64,000 bases of DNA, taken from NCBI GenBank assembly GCA_017860255.1, contig JAFNAR010000008.1, forward strand, positions 1-64,000. Direction: 5' to 3'. The notes below the pieces were generated by a model. That model saw only the letters and a list, made by a program, of their open reading frames with translations, was not told the DNA's origin and searched no databases. A program made the translations under genes and the position numbers. Below are positions 36,107 to 44,019 of the stretch, piece after piece (the stretch's first letter is position 1; each line of letters opens with the position of its first letter). Origin of the DNA: Bacteroidota bacterium. GTDB taxonomy: Bacteria > Bacteroidota > Bacteroidia > Bacteroidales > P3.

Positions 36107-36268
36107 TTAAGGTGGCATGATAAAATGATTATGGTACGACCATAAGTTAGTTATGGTCGTACCTTAGCAATATTAAGGTCGTACCTTATGAAATTTATAC
36201 CTTATCTTTTTCAACTATAATAAGGGTTTGATACACTTATATCAAATAAGAATAAATTTATATCAAAT
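36107..36268. repeat. Phased dyad array 4 (GGTCGTACC, 22-bp pitch)
   Basis: Elements are centred at 36115 (TTAAGGTGGCATGATAA, degenerate), 36137 (TTATGGTACGACCATAA), 36159 (TTATGGTCGTACCTTAG) and 36181 (TTAAGGTCGTACCTTAT), each 22 bp from the last. Two TTATATCAAAT copies (36237-36247 and 36258-36268), 21 bp apart, follow and may continue the array with another motif. It lies in the spacer between the hydrolase gene's 3' end and the T9SS operon, upstream of that operon's likely promoter. No reading frame. Confidence 0.85.
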
Positions 36269-36352
36269 TTCCACTTTATAAATCTTATTTTGTAACACTA
36301 TTTTACAAGGGAAATCTCTTGCAATATTTTGAAGAAAGTATGAGGATAGGGT

Positions 36353-37117
36353 TTATTTCAAGAATTCTACAATCTCTTTTATTAGCATTGCAGGATTATC
36401 AACCAAAACCCAGTGTCCTGAATTTGGTATTGTCTTTACCTTGGAGTTTTTAAATACTTCTTTAAAGCTATTTATATCTTCGTCTAAAACATAATTGGAG
36501 TTTTCTCCTCTTAAAAGAAGGGTAGGGATATTATTCTTGCTAATAGATATTTTTTCTAAAACTTTTGAGTAATCTTTTGCAAGAAGTGGAATATTTGATC
36601 TCCAACTTATTTTATTTCTTGAATAATCTACATTTTTCAAGATTAGTCCAATAAAATCGGAAAGGATTTCTTGCTCAATTAAATATTCTTTTAGCTGAGT
36701 TATATTTTTGAATTGAGATATATTGGTTTGAATAAGCGTTGAGACAAGCAATGAATTAATGGCGTTAGGGGTGTATTCTTTGAAATGAATATCAACAACA
36801 ATTAATGATTTAAAATAATCCTTATCAATATTTATCATTTCCATTGCAATCTTCCCTCCCATGGAATGACCAATAATAACAGGTTTTTCTAATTCCTTTA
36901 CTTTACAAAATCCATAAATGATTTCAGCCATTTCTTTATAAGAAAACTCTTCGGTATGAAAGGTTTTACCATGATTGGGTAAATCGGGGATAATTACATT
37001 AAAGCCTTGTGTGGAGAGAAATTTGCCAATTGAAATCCAATTATCACTTACTCCCAACCAACCATGAAGAATAATAACTGGAGTACCTTGACCATACTGA
37101 CGAAAGAAGAAATCCAT
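36353..37117 (-). CDS. Alpha/beta-fold hydrolase
   Basis: A 254-residue protein of the YbfF/BioH-like type. An oxyanion-hole motif HGWLG sits near residue 18. The nucleophile elbow GHSMGG is near residue 93. A catalytic Asp follows in the ENSNYVLDED region, and the catalytic His is in NSGHWV near the C-terminus. No signal peptide; cytoplasmic esterase/thioesterase-like. The substrate cannot be told. It is divergent from rnfA. Confidence 0.9.
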   Translation of the reverse strand: MDFFFRQYGQGTPVIILHGWLGVSDNWISIGKFLSTQGFNVIIPDLPNHGKTFHTEEFSYKEMAEIIYGFCKVKELEKPVIIGHSMGGKIAMEMINIDKDYFKSLIVVDIHFKEYTPNAINSLLVSTLIQTNISQFKNITQLKEYLIEQEILSDFIGLILKNVDYSRNKISWRSNIPLLAKDYSKVLEKISISKNNIPTLLLRGENSNYVLDEDINSFKEVFKNSKVKTIPNSGHWVLVDNPAMLIKEIVEFLK

Positions 37118-37189
37118 CTTTTAGATTTTATTTTTAAGCAACAATTCTATTTATCTGTATGCAAAAATAGAAAATAAATAGATTATTCT

Positions 37190-37220
37190 TTTGACAGGTT
37201 GCAGAATTTTTATAGTTTTG
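37190..37220 (+). promoter_or_regulatory. rnfA promoter
   Basis: TTTG (37190-37193), 19 bp, then TAGTTTTG (37213-37220): full match to the Bacteroidetes promoter. The start codon is 27 bp downstream. It shows that rnfA is the first gene of its transcript. Confidence 0.75.
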
Positions 37221-37247
37221 CATGTTAAAATATAAAAGTATTGAACT

Positions 37248-37826
37248 ATGGAATATGTAGCAATTATTATCTTTGCAGTATTTGTAAACAACGTTATTCT
37301 TTCACAATTCTTAGGAATTTGTCCTTTCCTTGGTGTTTCAAATAAGGTTTCAACTGCAGTTGGAATGGGGGCAGCTGTTGTTTTTGTTATGACTTTATCA
37401 ACATTAGTAACCTATTTAATTCAAATTTATATTCTAAATCCTATAAATATTGGATTCCTTCAAACAATAGTTTTTATTTTAGTTATCGCTGCCTTAGTTC
37501 AGATGGTAGAAATTATTCTTAAGAAAGTTAGCCCAGGATTATATCAAGCTCTTGGAGTTTATCTACCTCTTATTACAACTAACTGTGCAGTTCTTGGGAT
37601 TGCAATATTGGTTATTCAAAAAGATTTTAATTTAATAACTGCACTTGTATATACAATAGGTATTGCTTTAGGATTTACTCTTGCAATGGTTCTTTTTGCT
37701 GGAATTAGAGAAAGAATGGATTTGGTAGGAGTTCCAAAAGGAATGCAAAAGATGCCAATTGTTCTTATAACAGCTGGTATTCTTGCTATGGCATTTATGG
37801 GTTTTGCTGGATTAGTTAAAATTTAA
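37248..37826 (+). CDS. rnfA: Electron transport complex subunit RnfA (RsxA)
   Basis: A 192-residue, six-helix membrane subunit of the Rnf complex, which couples ferredoxin:NAD+ electron transfer to ion pumping. The RnfA signature LSQFLGICPFLGVS has C25, and a second conserved Cys is in TTNCAVLG (C113); these Cys are thought to bind a membrane [2Fe-2S] cluster with RnfE. The sequence is RnfA rather than NqrE (which has FLGMCTFLAVS). It is usually last in rnfBCDGEA, but no other rnf gene is in the window and it has its own promoter. The remaining subunits must lie elsewhere. Confidence 0.95.
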   Translation: MEYVAIIIFAVFVNNVILSQFLGICPFLGVSNKVSTAVGMGAAVVFVMTLSTLVTYLIQIYILNPINIGFLQTIVFILVIAALVQMVEIILKKVSPGLYQALGVYLPLITTNCAVLGIAILVIQKDFNLITALVYTIGIALGFTLAMVLFAGIRERMDLVGVPKGMQKMPIVLITAGILAMAFMGFAGLVKI

Positions 37827-37830
37827 GATT

Positions 37831-38283
37831 ATGAATGATAGCGAAATTAAAAATGTTTCCGCATCAGATGTTTCAAAGGAAGAAACAAAAAAAATAGATA
37901 TTGAACCAATAAAATCTATTGTTAAAGATAAAACCAGTAAGAAACTTTCTAAGGGACTTCAAAAAAAGACAAAGAAACCTTCATGGTGGGTTAGAACAAG
38001 AAGGAAAAAATTAGTTCTTGAACTTAAAACCTCTCTTAAAGAATTAGGAGTAAATAAAGCTTGGGCTCATAAGCATTTTATTAACGCTGAAGAAAAGAAA
38101 GTTAATAACATTACTATTTATATTGAACTTAATAAAACTAAAGCAAATAAATATGATGCTCATCAAATAGATGCTTTAATGGATAAGAAGTTTAAAAGAA
38201 AAGTTATTAATGTTATTGATGTTGCTTCTTTGCAGCCAGCAATAAAAGAATATGTTTCTAAAGATATAACTCCTTTATTATAG
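37831..38283 (+). CDS. Basic protein of unknown function
   Basis: A 150-residue protein, very rich in Lys. The N-terminal 45 residues look disordered. A Lys/Arg patch follows (KKPSWWVRTRRKKL), then a compact alpha/beta-looking domain (NNITIYIELNKTKANKYD, AHQIDALMDKKFKRKVINV). I do not recognise it. It lies 4 bp after rnfA and 6 bp before a glycosyltransferase gene, so it is on the rnfA transcript. The basic patch suggests binding to nucleic acid or a membrane surface, but this is a guess. Confidence 0.7.
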   Translation: MNDSEIKNVSASDVSKEETKKIDIEPIKSIVKDKTSKKLSKGLQKKTKKPSWWVRTRRKKLVLELKTSLKELGVNKAWAHKHFINAEEKKVNNITIYIELNKTKANKYDAHQIDALMDKKFKRKVINVIDVASLQPAIKEYVSKDITPLL

Positions 38284-38289
38284 TTTTAA

Positions 38290-39057
38290 ATGCAAATTTC
38301 GGCAGTAATAATTACATTCAACGAAGAAAAGAATATTGAACGTTGTATCAATTCCTTGCAGGGTGTTGTTGATGAAATTATTATTGTTGATTCCTTATCT
38401 ACAGATAAAACTCAAGAAATTTGTTCAAAGTACGACTTAGTTAAGTTTTATTCTCAAGAATGGCTTGGCTATTCAACACAAAAGAATTATGCTAATAAAT
38501 TAGCTTCTTTCGATACAATTCTTTCTGTTGATGCCGATGAGGTGCTTTCTTTTGAACTTAAGCAAAGTATTTTGACTATTAAGGCTCAGTATGATAATAT
38601 TTCAAATCCTAATATAATCTTTTCAGTTAAACGTTTAACAAATTACTGTGGTTCATGGATAAAACACTGTGGTTGGTATCCCGACATAAAAAAAAGAATC
38701 TTTAATAAATCAGTTCAATGGGTTGGGGATATTCATGAGGAATTGCTTTATTTGCCTTCAATCAAAATTAAACTTCTTAAAGGAGATCTTTATCACTATT
38801 CATTTCATACTACCTCTGACCACATTAAACAAGTTGAGAAATTTACAGATCTAACTGCAAAACAAGCTTTTGAAAAAGGGAAAAAGATTTCTTGTTTTGG
38901 AATTTGGTTTAGACCTAAATGGAAATTCTTCAGAGATTATATTCTTTTAAGAGGAATACTTGATGGATATGCAGGATATCAAGTATGCAAAATATCTTCA
39001 TTCGCAACATTCTTGAAATATACTAAGCTTAGAGAATATTATCGTGAAAAAGAATAA
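38290..39057 (+). CDS. Family 2 glycosyltransferase
   Basis: A 255-residue GT-A enzyme: ISAVIITFNEEKNIERCINS at the N-terminus, then IIIVDSLSTDKTQEI and a DADE metal-binding motif (LSVDADEVLS). The rest, including CGSWIKHCGWYPDIKKRIF, resembles LPS-core glucosyltransferases of the WaaE/KdtX kind. It probably adds a sugar to lipopolysaccharide or another envelope glycan. Its 3' end overlaps the next glycosyltransferase gene by 14 bp. Confidence 0.92.
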   Translation: MQISAVIITFNEEKNIERCINSLQGVVDEIIIVDSLSTDKTQEICSKYDLVKFYSQEWLGYSTQKNYANKLASFDTILSVDADEVLSFELKQSILTIKAQYDNISNPNIIFSVKRLTNYCGSWIKHCGWYPDIKKRIFNKSVQWVGDIHEELLYLPSIKIKLLKGDLYHYSFHTTSDHIKQVEKFTDLTAKQAFEKGKKISCFGIWFRPKWKFFRDYILLRGILDGYAGYQVCKISSFATFLKYTKLREYYREKE

Positions 39058-40135
39058 TATTTTACAAGTGTTTTCTTCTTCCTTTTGGGGAGGGGGAGAG
39101 CTTTATGTTTTTGATTTGTCAAAAAGATTAATAGAAGATAATCATAAAGTTGTCTGCATATCTAAGAAAAGCAGAATAATTGCTGATAAATTAGAGTCAT
39201 CTAATATTCCTTATTATAATTTACCCCTATGTGGAGTTTTTGATTTGTTTTCTGCTCTCAGAATAAGAAAAATAATAAGAGAAGAAAGTATTGATATTAT
39301 TCATGTTCATAATTTTAAAACTCTTTTCCCAATTATTTATGCAAAGATTTTATCTAAGAAAAAACCTAAGATAATTCTTTCAAGACATTTGATTAAGAAG
39401 GCTAAGAATAATCCTTTATATAATTTTCTCTATTCAAAGATTGATAAGATAATCTTTGTTTCAAATATGGCAAGAGAAGAATTCTTCCTCTCTAATCCAA
39501 GAATAGAAAAATCAAAAACTTTGGTTATACATAATAGCATTAAGCCTCAAGAGGGGAGTAACAATACATTAAATATAAGGGAAGAATATAATATTAGTAA
39601 TGATGCTTTATTAGTAACATTCACGGGAAGAATTGTTCCAGATAAGGGTGTTGATGTATTGATAAAGGCTTTTTCTCAACTAAAGTCAGAAAACACATAT
39701 CTTATCATTGCAGGAAGTGGAAAAGAGGAATACTTAAAAGAATTAAATAAATTGGTTGTTGAGAATAATTTAACTTCAAGGGTAATATTCTTAGGATTTA
39801 TTAGAGATATTTCCTCATTAATAAATCAAAGTGATATTGGAGTTTTCCCTTCTGTTTGGAGAGAGCCATTTGGACTTTCAATAATAGAATTTATGCAAGA
39901 AGGCAAGGCAGTTATTACCACAAATAATGGAGCTCAAAAGGAATACATTATTAATAATGAAACTGGAATTCTTATTGAACCAGGAAATGCTGACCAGCTT
40001 AGTTATTCATTGGACATCTTAATTAATAACAAGCAATTAAGAGAAGAGATTGGTCAAAAAGGAAAGATATATTTTGAAAAAGAACTTTCTTACGAGCAAT
40101 TCTATAAGAAGATTATCTCTACTTATAATTCTTAA
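39044..40135 (+). CDS. Family 4 glycosyltransferase
   Basis: A 363-residue GT-B enzyme beginning at a GTG that overlaps the end of the preceding gene. N-terminal acceptor region SSFWGGGELYVFDLSKRL; donor-binding domain with TGRIVPDKGVDVLIKAFSQL and the EX7E motif in REPFGLSIIEFMQEGKAV. It is likely to act with the 38290 product on the same cell-envelope glycan. Last gene of the rnfA transcript, followed by a bidirectional terminator. Confidence 0.92.
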   Translation: MKKNNILQVFSSSFWGGGELYVFDLSKRLIEDNHKVVCISKKSRIIADKLESSNIPYYNLPLCGVFDLFSALRIRKIIREESIDIIHVHNFKTLFPIIYAKILSKKKPKIILSRHLIKKAKNNPLYNFLYSKIDKIIFVSNMAREEFFLSNPRIEKSKTLVIHNSIKPQEGSNNTLNIREEYNISNDALLVTFTGRIVPDKGVDVLIKAFSQLKSENTYLIIAGSGKEEYLKELNKLVVENNLTSRVIFLGFIRDISSLINQSDIGVFPSVWREPFGLSIIEFMQEGKAVITTNNGAQKEYIINNETGILIEPGNADQLSYSLDILINNKQLREEIGQKGKIYFEKELSYEQFYKKIISTYNS

Positions 40136-40178
40136 ATTCTTTCAATCTTTTTACTCAAGAGGATAAATTTTAAGTATA

Positions 40179-40222
40179 AAAAAAGAACTCAAAAACTTTT
40201 TAGGGTTCTTGAATTCTTTTTT
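40179..40222. terminator. Bidirectional terminator
   Basis: AAAAAAGAACTCAA (40179-40192) pairs with TTGAATTCTTTTTT (40209-40222) with one mismatch. It separates the convergent glycosyltransferase and 2-oxoacid oxidoreductase genes. Confidence 0.75.
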
Positions 40223-40251
40223 ATTAAGTATTTAGTTGTGTTGCTCTAAGA

Positions 40252-40803
40252 TTATAGAGTATGAACAGCTTGAACTAATTCTTTTCCTGTTTGAACTGCT
40301 TTTAGGTTTTCTGGAATCATTCCATGATGACGTTCAGGAAGTGATTTCATAAGACCTTTTTCAATAAATTCTTCTGTAACTACAGGTTTTACTTTTAAGA
40401 AACCTCCAAGAACAATCATATTGAAAACTTTAGCTAATCCAAGATCTGCAGCTTTTTCAGTAGCAGCAATTTTATAGATGTTAATATCTGTACGTTTAGG
40501 AGGATTAGTTATTCCGTTTGGATCATATAATAAAACTCCTCCAGGTTTAACACTACTTTCAAACTTATCAAGTGATTGTTGATTAAGAATAATAGCTGTG
40601 TCAAATTGGCTGATAATTGGAGAACTGATTCTTTCATCAGAAATAATTACTGATACGTTTGCAGTTCCTCCACGCATTTCTGGACCATAAGAAGGCATCC
40701 AGCTAACTTCTTTATCTTGCATTGCACCTGAATAAGCAAGTATTTTGCCCATTGATAAAACTCCTTGTCCACCAAATCCGGCTATAATGATTTCTTCTGT
40801 CAT
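40252..40803 (-). CDS. 2-oxoacid:ferredoxin oxidoreductase gamma subunit
   Basis: A 183-residue subunit with the family motifs GFGGQGVLSMGKILAYSG and SWMPSYGPEMRGG. In the complex the gamma subunit contributes to CoA binding and the catalytic core. It is the last gene of a four-gene operon (ferredoxin, alpha, beta, gamma), 15 bp after the beta gene. The complex could be 2-oxoglutarate- or branched-chain-2-oxoacid-specific. Confidence 0.93.
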   Translation of the reverse strand: MTEEIIIAGFGGQGVLSMGKILAYSGAMQDKEVSWMPSYGPEMRGGTANVSVIISDERISSPIISQFDTAIILNQQSLDKFESSVKPGGVLLYDPNGITNPPKRTDINIYKIAATEKAADLGLAKVFNMIVLGGFLKVKPVVTEEFIEKGLMKSLPERHHGMIPENLKAVQTGKELVQAVHTL

Positions 40804-40818
40804 TGCTTTATTATTTTA

Positions 40819-41598
40819 TTATTTTTGAACTAATTCTCCATCAACTTTAATATCTCCAATTGGATATTTAGCGAACATATTTTCAACCATCCATTCATTT
40901 GCTTTTGTTGCTGGCATTTTCCATCCTGAATTACAATTGGAAACAACTTCAACGAAAGAAGTTCCTTTTTTGTTCTTTTGGTTTTCGAATGCTTGACGAA
41001 TAGCTTTTTTTGTTTTTCTAACAGCAGCAGCTGTGTGAACAGATTGACGAGTAACTAAGTATGTTCCTGGCAACTGTGCCAAAAGTTCTGTTATTTGCAA
41101 TGGATAACCATTTAATTCAACGTTACGACCATAAGGAGTGGTTGCTGTTTTCATTCCAACTAAAGTTGTTGGTGCCATTTGTCCTCCAGTCATTCCATAA
41201 ATACCATTGTTGATGAAGATAATAACAATATTTTCTCCACGGTTACATGCATGAATTGTTTCAGCAGTTCCGATAGCAGCTAAGTCTCCATCTCCTTGAT
41301 AAGTAAATGTATGCTTATCTGGATTCAATCTTTGAATAGCAGTTGCTAAAGCAGGTGCTCTTCCGTGAGCAGCTCCTAAAGAGTCAACTTCAAAATAATT
41401 ATAAGCTAAAACTGAGCATCCAACTGGAGCAACGCAAATAGCTTTATCTTGAATACCCATTTCTTCAATAACTTCAGCAATGATACGGTGAGTTGTTCCG
41501 TGTCCACAGCCTGGGCAATAGTGCATAACATTATCTGTTAGCACTTCTGTTCTTTTGTAAACCAAGTTTTCTGGTTTAACTATATCTTGATTAAACAT
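40819..41598 (-). CDS. 2-oxoacid:ferredoxin oxidoreductase beta subunit (TPP-binding)
   Basis: A 259-residue subunit. CPGCGHGTTHRI carries Cys ligands of the Fe-S cluster. GDGDLAAIGTAETIHACNRG and FINNGIYGMTGGQMAPTT are the thiamine pyrophosphate/Mg2+ motif. The complex oxidises a 2-oxoacid with CoA and reduces ferredoxin. It starts 3 bp after the alpha gene; gene order and packing are standard for KOR/VOR operons. Confidence 0.95.
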   Translation of the reverse strand: MFNQDIVKPENLVYKRTEVLTDNVMHYCPGCGHGTTHRIIAEVIEEMGIQDKAICVAPVGCSVLAYNYFEVDSLGAAHGRAPALATAIQRLNPDKHTFTYQGDGDLAAIGTAETIHACNRGENIVIIFINNGIYGMTGGQMAPTTLVGMKTATTPYGRNVELNGYPLQITELLAQLPGTYLVTRQSVHTAAAVRKTKKAIRQAFENQKNKKGTSFVEVVSNCNSGWKMPATKANEWMVENMFAKYPIGDIKVDGELVQK

Positions 41599-41601
41599 AT
41601 A

Positions 41602-42690
41602 CTATTTTCTTTTAATGATTTTTTCTTCCAATGCTTCCAATACTTCTTGTGGGGTATGAATAATCCCACCATAGCGTCCATAATGTTCAATAGGGCAACG
41701 GAACTCAGCTGCTAAACGAACATCTTCCACCATTTGACCTGCACTCATTTCAACAGCTAACATACCTTTTACTTTGGTTGATAGTTCTGCAATTTTCTTT
41801 TTTGGGAAAGGGAATAGTGTAATTAATCTTAAAATGCCAATCTTATATCCTTTTTCTTTTCCTAATTGCATAGCTTTTTCTGCAATACGTGCACTTGAAC
41901 CATAAGCAACAAATATGTAATCAGCATCATCACAGTTAATGGCTTCGAAGCGAACTTCTTTTTCTTCCATTTCTCTGTATTTTGCTTGAAGTTTGTGGTT
42001 ATGTAGTTCTTGTTTTGCTGAATCAAGTTCTAAGGAAGTGATTATATGATGTTTTCTGTCTGTTGGTTTGCCAAAACTTGCCCATGGAGCATTCTTTCTT
42101 AATTCTTCATCTGTCCAACGAGGAACATAATCTCCTACATATAGTTTTTCCATAACTTGCCCAATTGCACCATCAGACAAAATCATAACTGGATTACGAT
42201 ATTTAAAAGCTATTTCCCAGCCAAGAAATACGAAATCGTACATTTCTTGAACTGTTGCAGGAGCAAGAACAAATAGTTGATAGTCACCATGACCACCACC
42301 TTTTGTTGCTTGGAAATAGTCTGCTTGTGAAGGTTGAATTGTTCCTAAACCAGGACCTCCACGAACAACATTAACAACAATTGCTGGAAGTTCAGCACCT
42401 GCAAGATAAGTTAATCCTTCTTGCATAAGGCTAATTCCAGGAGAAGAAGAAGAAGTCATTACTTTCTTTCCAACTCCAGCTCCTCCATATACCATGTTAA
42501 TTGAAGATGTTTCACTTTCAGCTTGAAGCACTACCATCCCTGTTTTTTCCCAAGGCTTTTCTGCCATCAAATGTTCCATTACTTCAGATTGGGGAGTGAT
42601 AGGATAGCCAAAGTATCCATCGCAACCTGAGCGAATTGCAGCTTCTGCAATTGCTTCGTTGCCTTTCATTAATTTTAGCTCTTTTGCCAT
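41602..42690 (-). CDS. vorB: 2-oxoacid:ferredoxin oxidoreductase alpha subunit (VorB/KorA)
   Basis: A 362-residue subunit (EAAIRSGCDGYFGYPITPQS near the N-terminus, SSSSPGISLMQEGLTYL, and a C-terminal transketolase-like domain with GMLAVEMSAGQMVEDVRLA). It is closest in appearance to subunits annotated VorB, the 3-methyl-2-oxobutanoate enzyme, but VOR and KOR are hard to tell apart by sequence, so the symbol is tentative. It starts 23 bp after the ferredoxin gene in the same operon. Confidence 0.9.
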   Translation of the reverse strand: MAKELKLMKGNEAIAEAAIRSGCDGYFGYPITPQSEVMEHLMAEKPWEKTGMVVLQAESETSSINMVYGGAGVGKKVMTSSSSPGISLMQEGLTYLAGAELPAIVVNVVRGGPGLGTIQPSQADYFQATKGGGHGDYQLFVLAPATVQEMYDFVFLGWEIAFKYRNPVMILSDGAIGQVMEKLYVGDYVPRWTDEELRKNAPWASFGKPTDRKHHIITSLELDSAKQELHNHKLQAKYREMEEKEVRFEAINCDDADYIFVAYGSSARIAEKAMQLGKEKGYKIGILRLITLFPFPKKKIAELSTKVKGMLAVEMSAGQMVEDVRLAAEFRCPIEHYGRYGGIIHTPQEVLEALEEKIIKRK

Positions 42691-42713
42691 TTTTTATAAT
42701 GTTTAATTCGTTA

Positions 42714-42929
42714 TTATTTTGCTTTGTAAACAGTAATTACTCCGTCAGGACATACCATTGCGCAAGAAGCACAACCAATACATTCATCCACTACTGCTTC
42801 AGAATAATTATATCCTTTACCATTTACGTTTTTTGCTAAAGCGAGTACACTTTTTGGACATGCTACAATGCAAACTCCACAACCTTTACAACGCTCTTTA
42901 TCAATTACAACTGTTCCTTTTGCTGCCAT
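42714..42929 (-). CDS. 4Fe-4S ferredoxin subunit of the 2-oxoacid oxidoreductase
   Basis: A 71-residue dicluster ferredoxin with CKGCGVCIVACP and CIGCASCAMVCP, each a full [4Fe-4S] motif. It corresponds to the delta subunit that carries electrons from the TPP site to free ferredoxin. First gene of the operon, with a consensus promoter 53-83 bp upstream. Confidence 0.95.
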   Translation of the reverse strand: MAAKGTVVIDKERCKGCGVCIVACPKSVLALAKNVNGKGYNYSEAVVDECIGCASCAMVCPDGVITVYKAK

Positions 42930-42981
42930 TGTTTATTTGTTTTTAATTTGTTAATATTTATTTTTCATTATTTTCAGCCTT

Positions 42982-43013
42982 CAAAATTATAACTTATTTT
43001 TCATTGCCACAAA
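42982..43013 (-). promoter_or_regulatory. Promoter of the 2-oxoacid oxidoreductase operon
   Basis: On the minus strand TTTG (43010-43013), 20 bp, then TAATTTTG (42982-42989), matching the Bacteroidetes consensus. Confidence 0.7.
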
Positions 43014-43108
43014 TATTTCATCCTAAATTAATTTTTAATGCAATATAAGACCAATGATGTCGTTATTTTAAAGTATATTATATTTATTAATTTAAAAACA
43101 AAGAAATT

Positions 43109-43687
43109 ATGTCAAAATTTACATTACCAGCGTTTCCTTTTGCGCAAGATGCATTAGAACCGCATATTTCAAAAACAACTATAGAATTTCACTACGGAAA
43201 ACATCATCAAACTTATGTAGATAATTTAAATAAACTAATCATAGGTACAGAATTTGAAAACTCTACATTAGAAGAAATTGTTTTAAAATCAAGTGGTGGA
43301 ATGTTCAATAACGCAGCTCAAGTTTGGAATCATACTTTTTATTGGAATTGCTTAACTCCAAAATCAAATCTTAAACCTGAAGGTAAACTTTTGGACGCAA
43401 TTGAAAAAGAATTTGGAAGCTATGAACAATTTAAAGAAAAATTCACAAATGCTGCTGTTACTCTTTTTGGTTCAGGATGGGCTTGGTTAGTAAAGGATAA
43501 AGATGGAAAATTAGAAATTGTTCAAACTTCTAATGCTGAAAATCCAATGCGTCAAGGCAAAACTCCACTTTTAGTTTGTGATGTATGGGAACATGCTTAC
43601 TATATTGACAAACAAAACCGTCGTCCAGCATATTTGGAATCATTCTGGAACTTGGTTGATTGGAAGAAAGTTGAAGAAAGATTTTAG
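43109..43687 (+). CDS. sodB: Superoxide dismutase (Fe/Mn family)
   Basis: A 192-residue cytoplasmic enzyme that dismutates superoxide. Metal ligands are in EFHYGKHH (first His), WNHTFYW (second) and DVWEHAYY (Asp and His). The FGSGWAWL segment is conserved. Length and the QVWNHTFYW context suit the Fe or cambialistic type; metal choice cannot be settled by eye. It protects oxygen-sensitive enzymes such as PFOR. Single gene with its own terminator. Confidence 0.96.
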   Translation: MSKFTLPAFPFAQDALEPHISKTTIEFHYGKHHQTYVDNLNKLIIGTEFENSTLEEIVLKSSGGMFNNAAQVWNHTFYWNCLTPKSNLKPEGKLLDAIEKEFGSYEQFKEKFTNAAVTLFGSGWAWLVKDKDGKLEIVQTSNAENPMRQGKTPLLVCDVWEHAYYIDKQNRRPAYLESFWNLVDWKKVEERF

Positions 43688-43720
43688 AACTTAGTTTCTA
43701 AAGTTAATATTCTATAAGTC

Positions 43721-43749
43721 AAAAGGGATACTCAATAGGTATCCCTTTT
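43721..43749. terminator. sodB terminator
   Basis: AAAAGGGATAC (43721-43731) pairs with GTATCCCTTTT (43739-43749), followed by further T. Confidence 0.93.
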
Positions 43750-43832
43750 TTAGTTTGTTATATTTGCAAAAGATGCTTAGTTTAAAATTGAAGATATTCA
43801 ACAAATCATAAATATTATTCTTTGAAAGGAAA

Positions 43833-43912
43833 TTAATCGGGACTTATTCAAAAATAAACGGCATCTTTTTGAAAAAAGTCGGTGATTAATTTTCATTAAG
43901 TCCGCACTTATT
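43833..43912. repeat. Phased dyad array 5 (AAGTCCGCACTT type, 21-22-bp pitch)
   Basis: Four related elements line up: TAATCGGGACTTATT, TAAACGGCATCTT, AAAGTCGGTGATTA and TAAGTCCGCACTTA. Their shared CGG/CCG cores are at about 43838, 43859, 43880 and 43902, so steps are 21, 21 and 22 bp. Arms are AA../..TT and the core is GC-rich. It fills the spacer between the sodB terminator (ends 43749) and the ackA promoter (begins 43949). The best-conserved member is the last. Confidence 0.75.
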
Positions 43913-43948
43913 TTTTCTTTCTATTATTCAGGCAAATAGAATAATTAT

Positions 43949-43979
43949 TTTGACTATTCATTAATTATTTCTAAATTTG
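43949..43979 (+). promoter_or_regulatory. ackA promoter
   Basis: TTTG (43949-43952), 19 bp, TAAATTTG (43972-43979): full consensus, 40 bp before the start codon. Confidence 0.78.
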
Positions 43980-44019
43980 CAAGCTCAAATATAATTTTAG
44001 AATCTAAAAATAAAAAATC

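Noticed and set aside
37248-37826. NqrE instead of RnfA
   Set aside because: The LSQFLGICPFLGVS signature and overall length fit RnfA/RsxA; NqrE has a different motif at this place.
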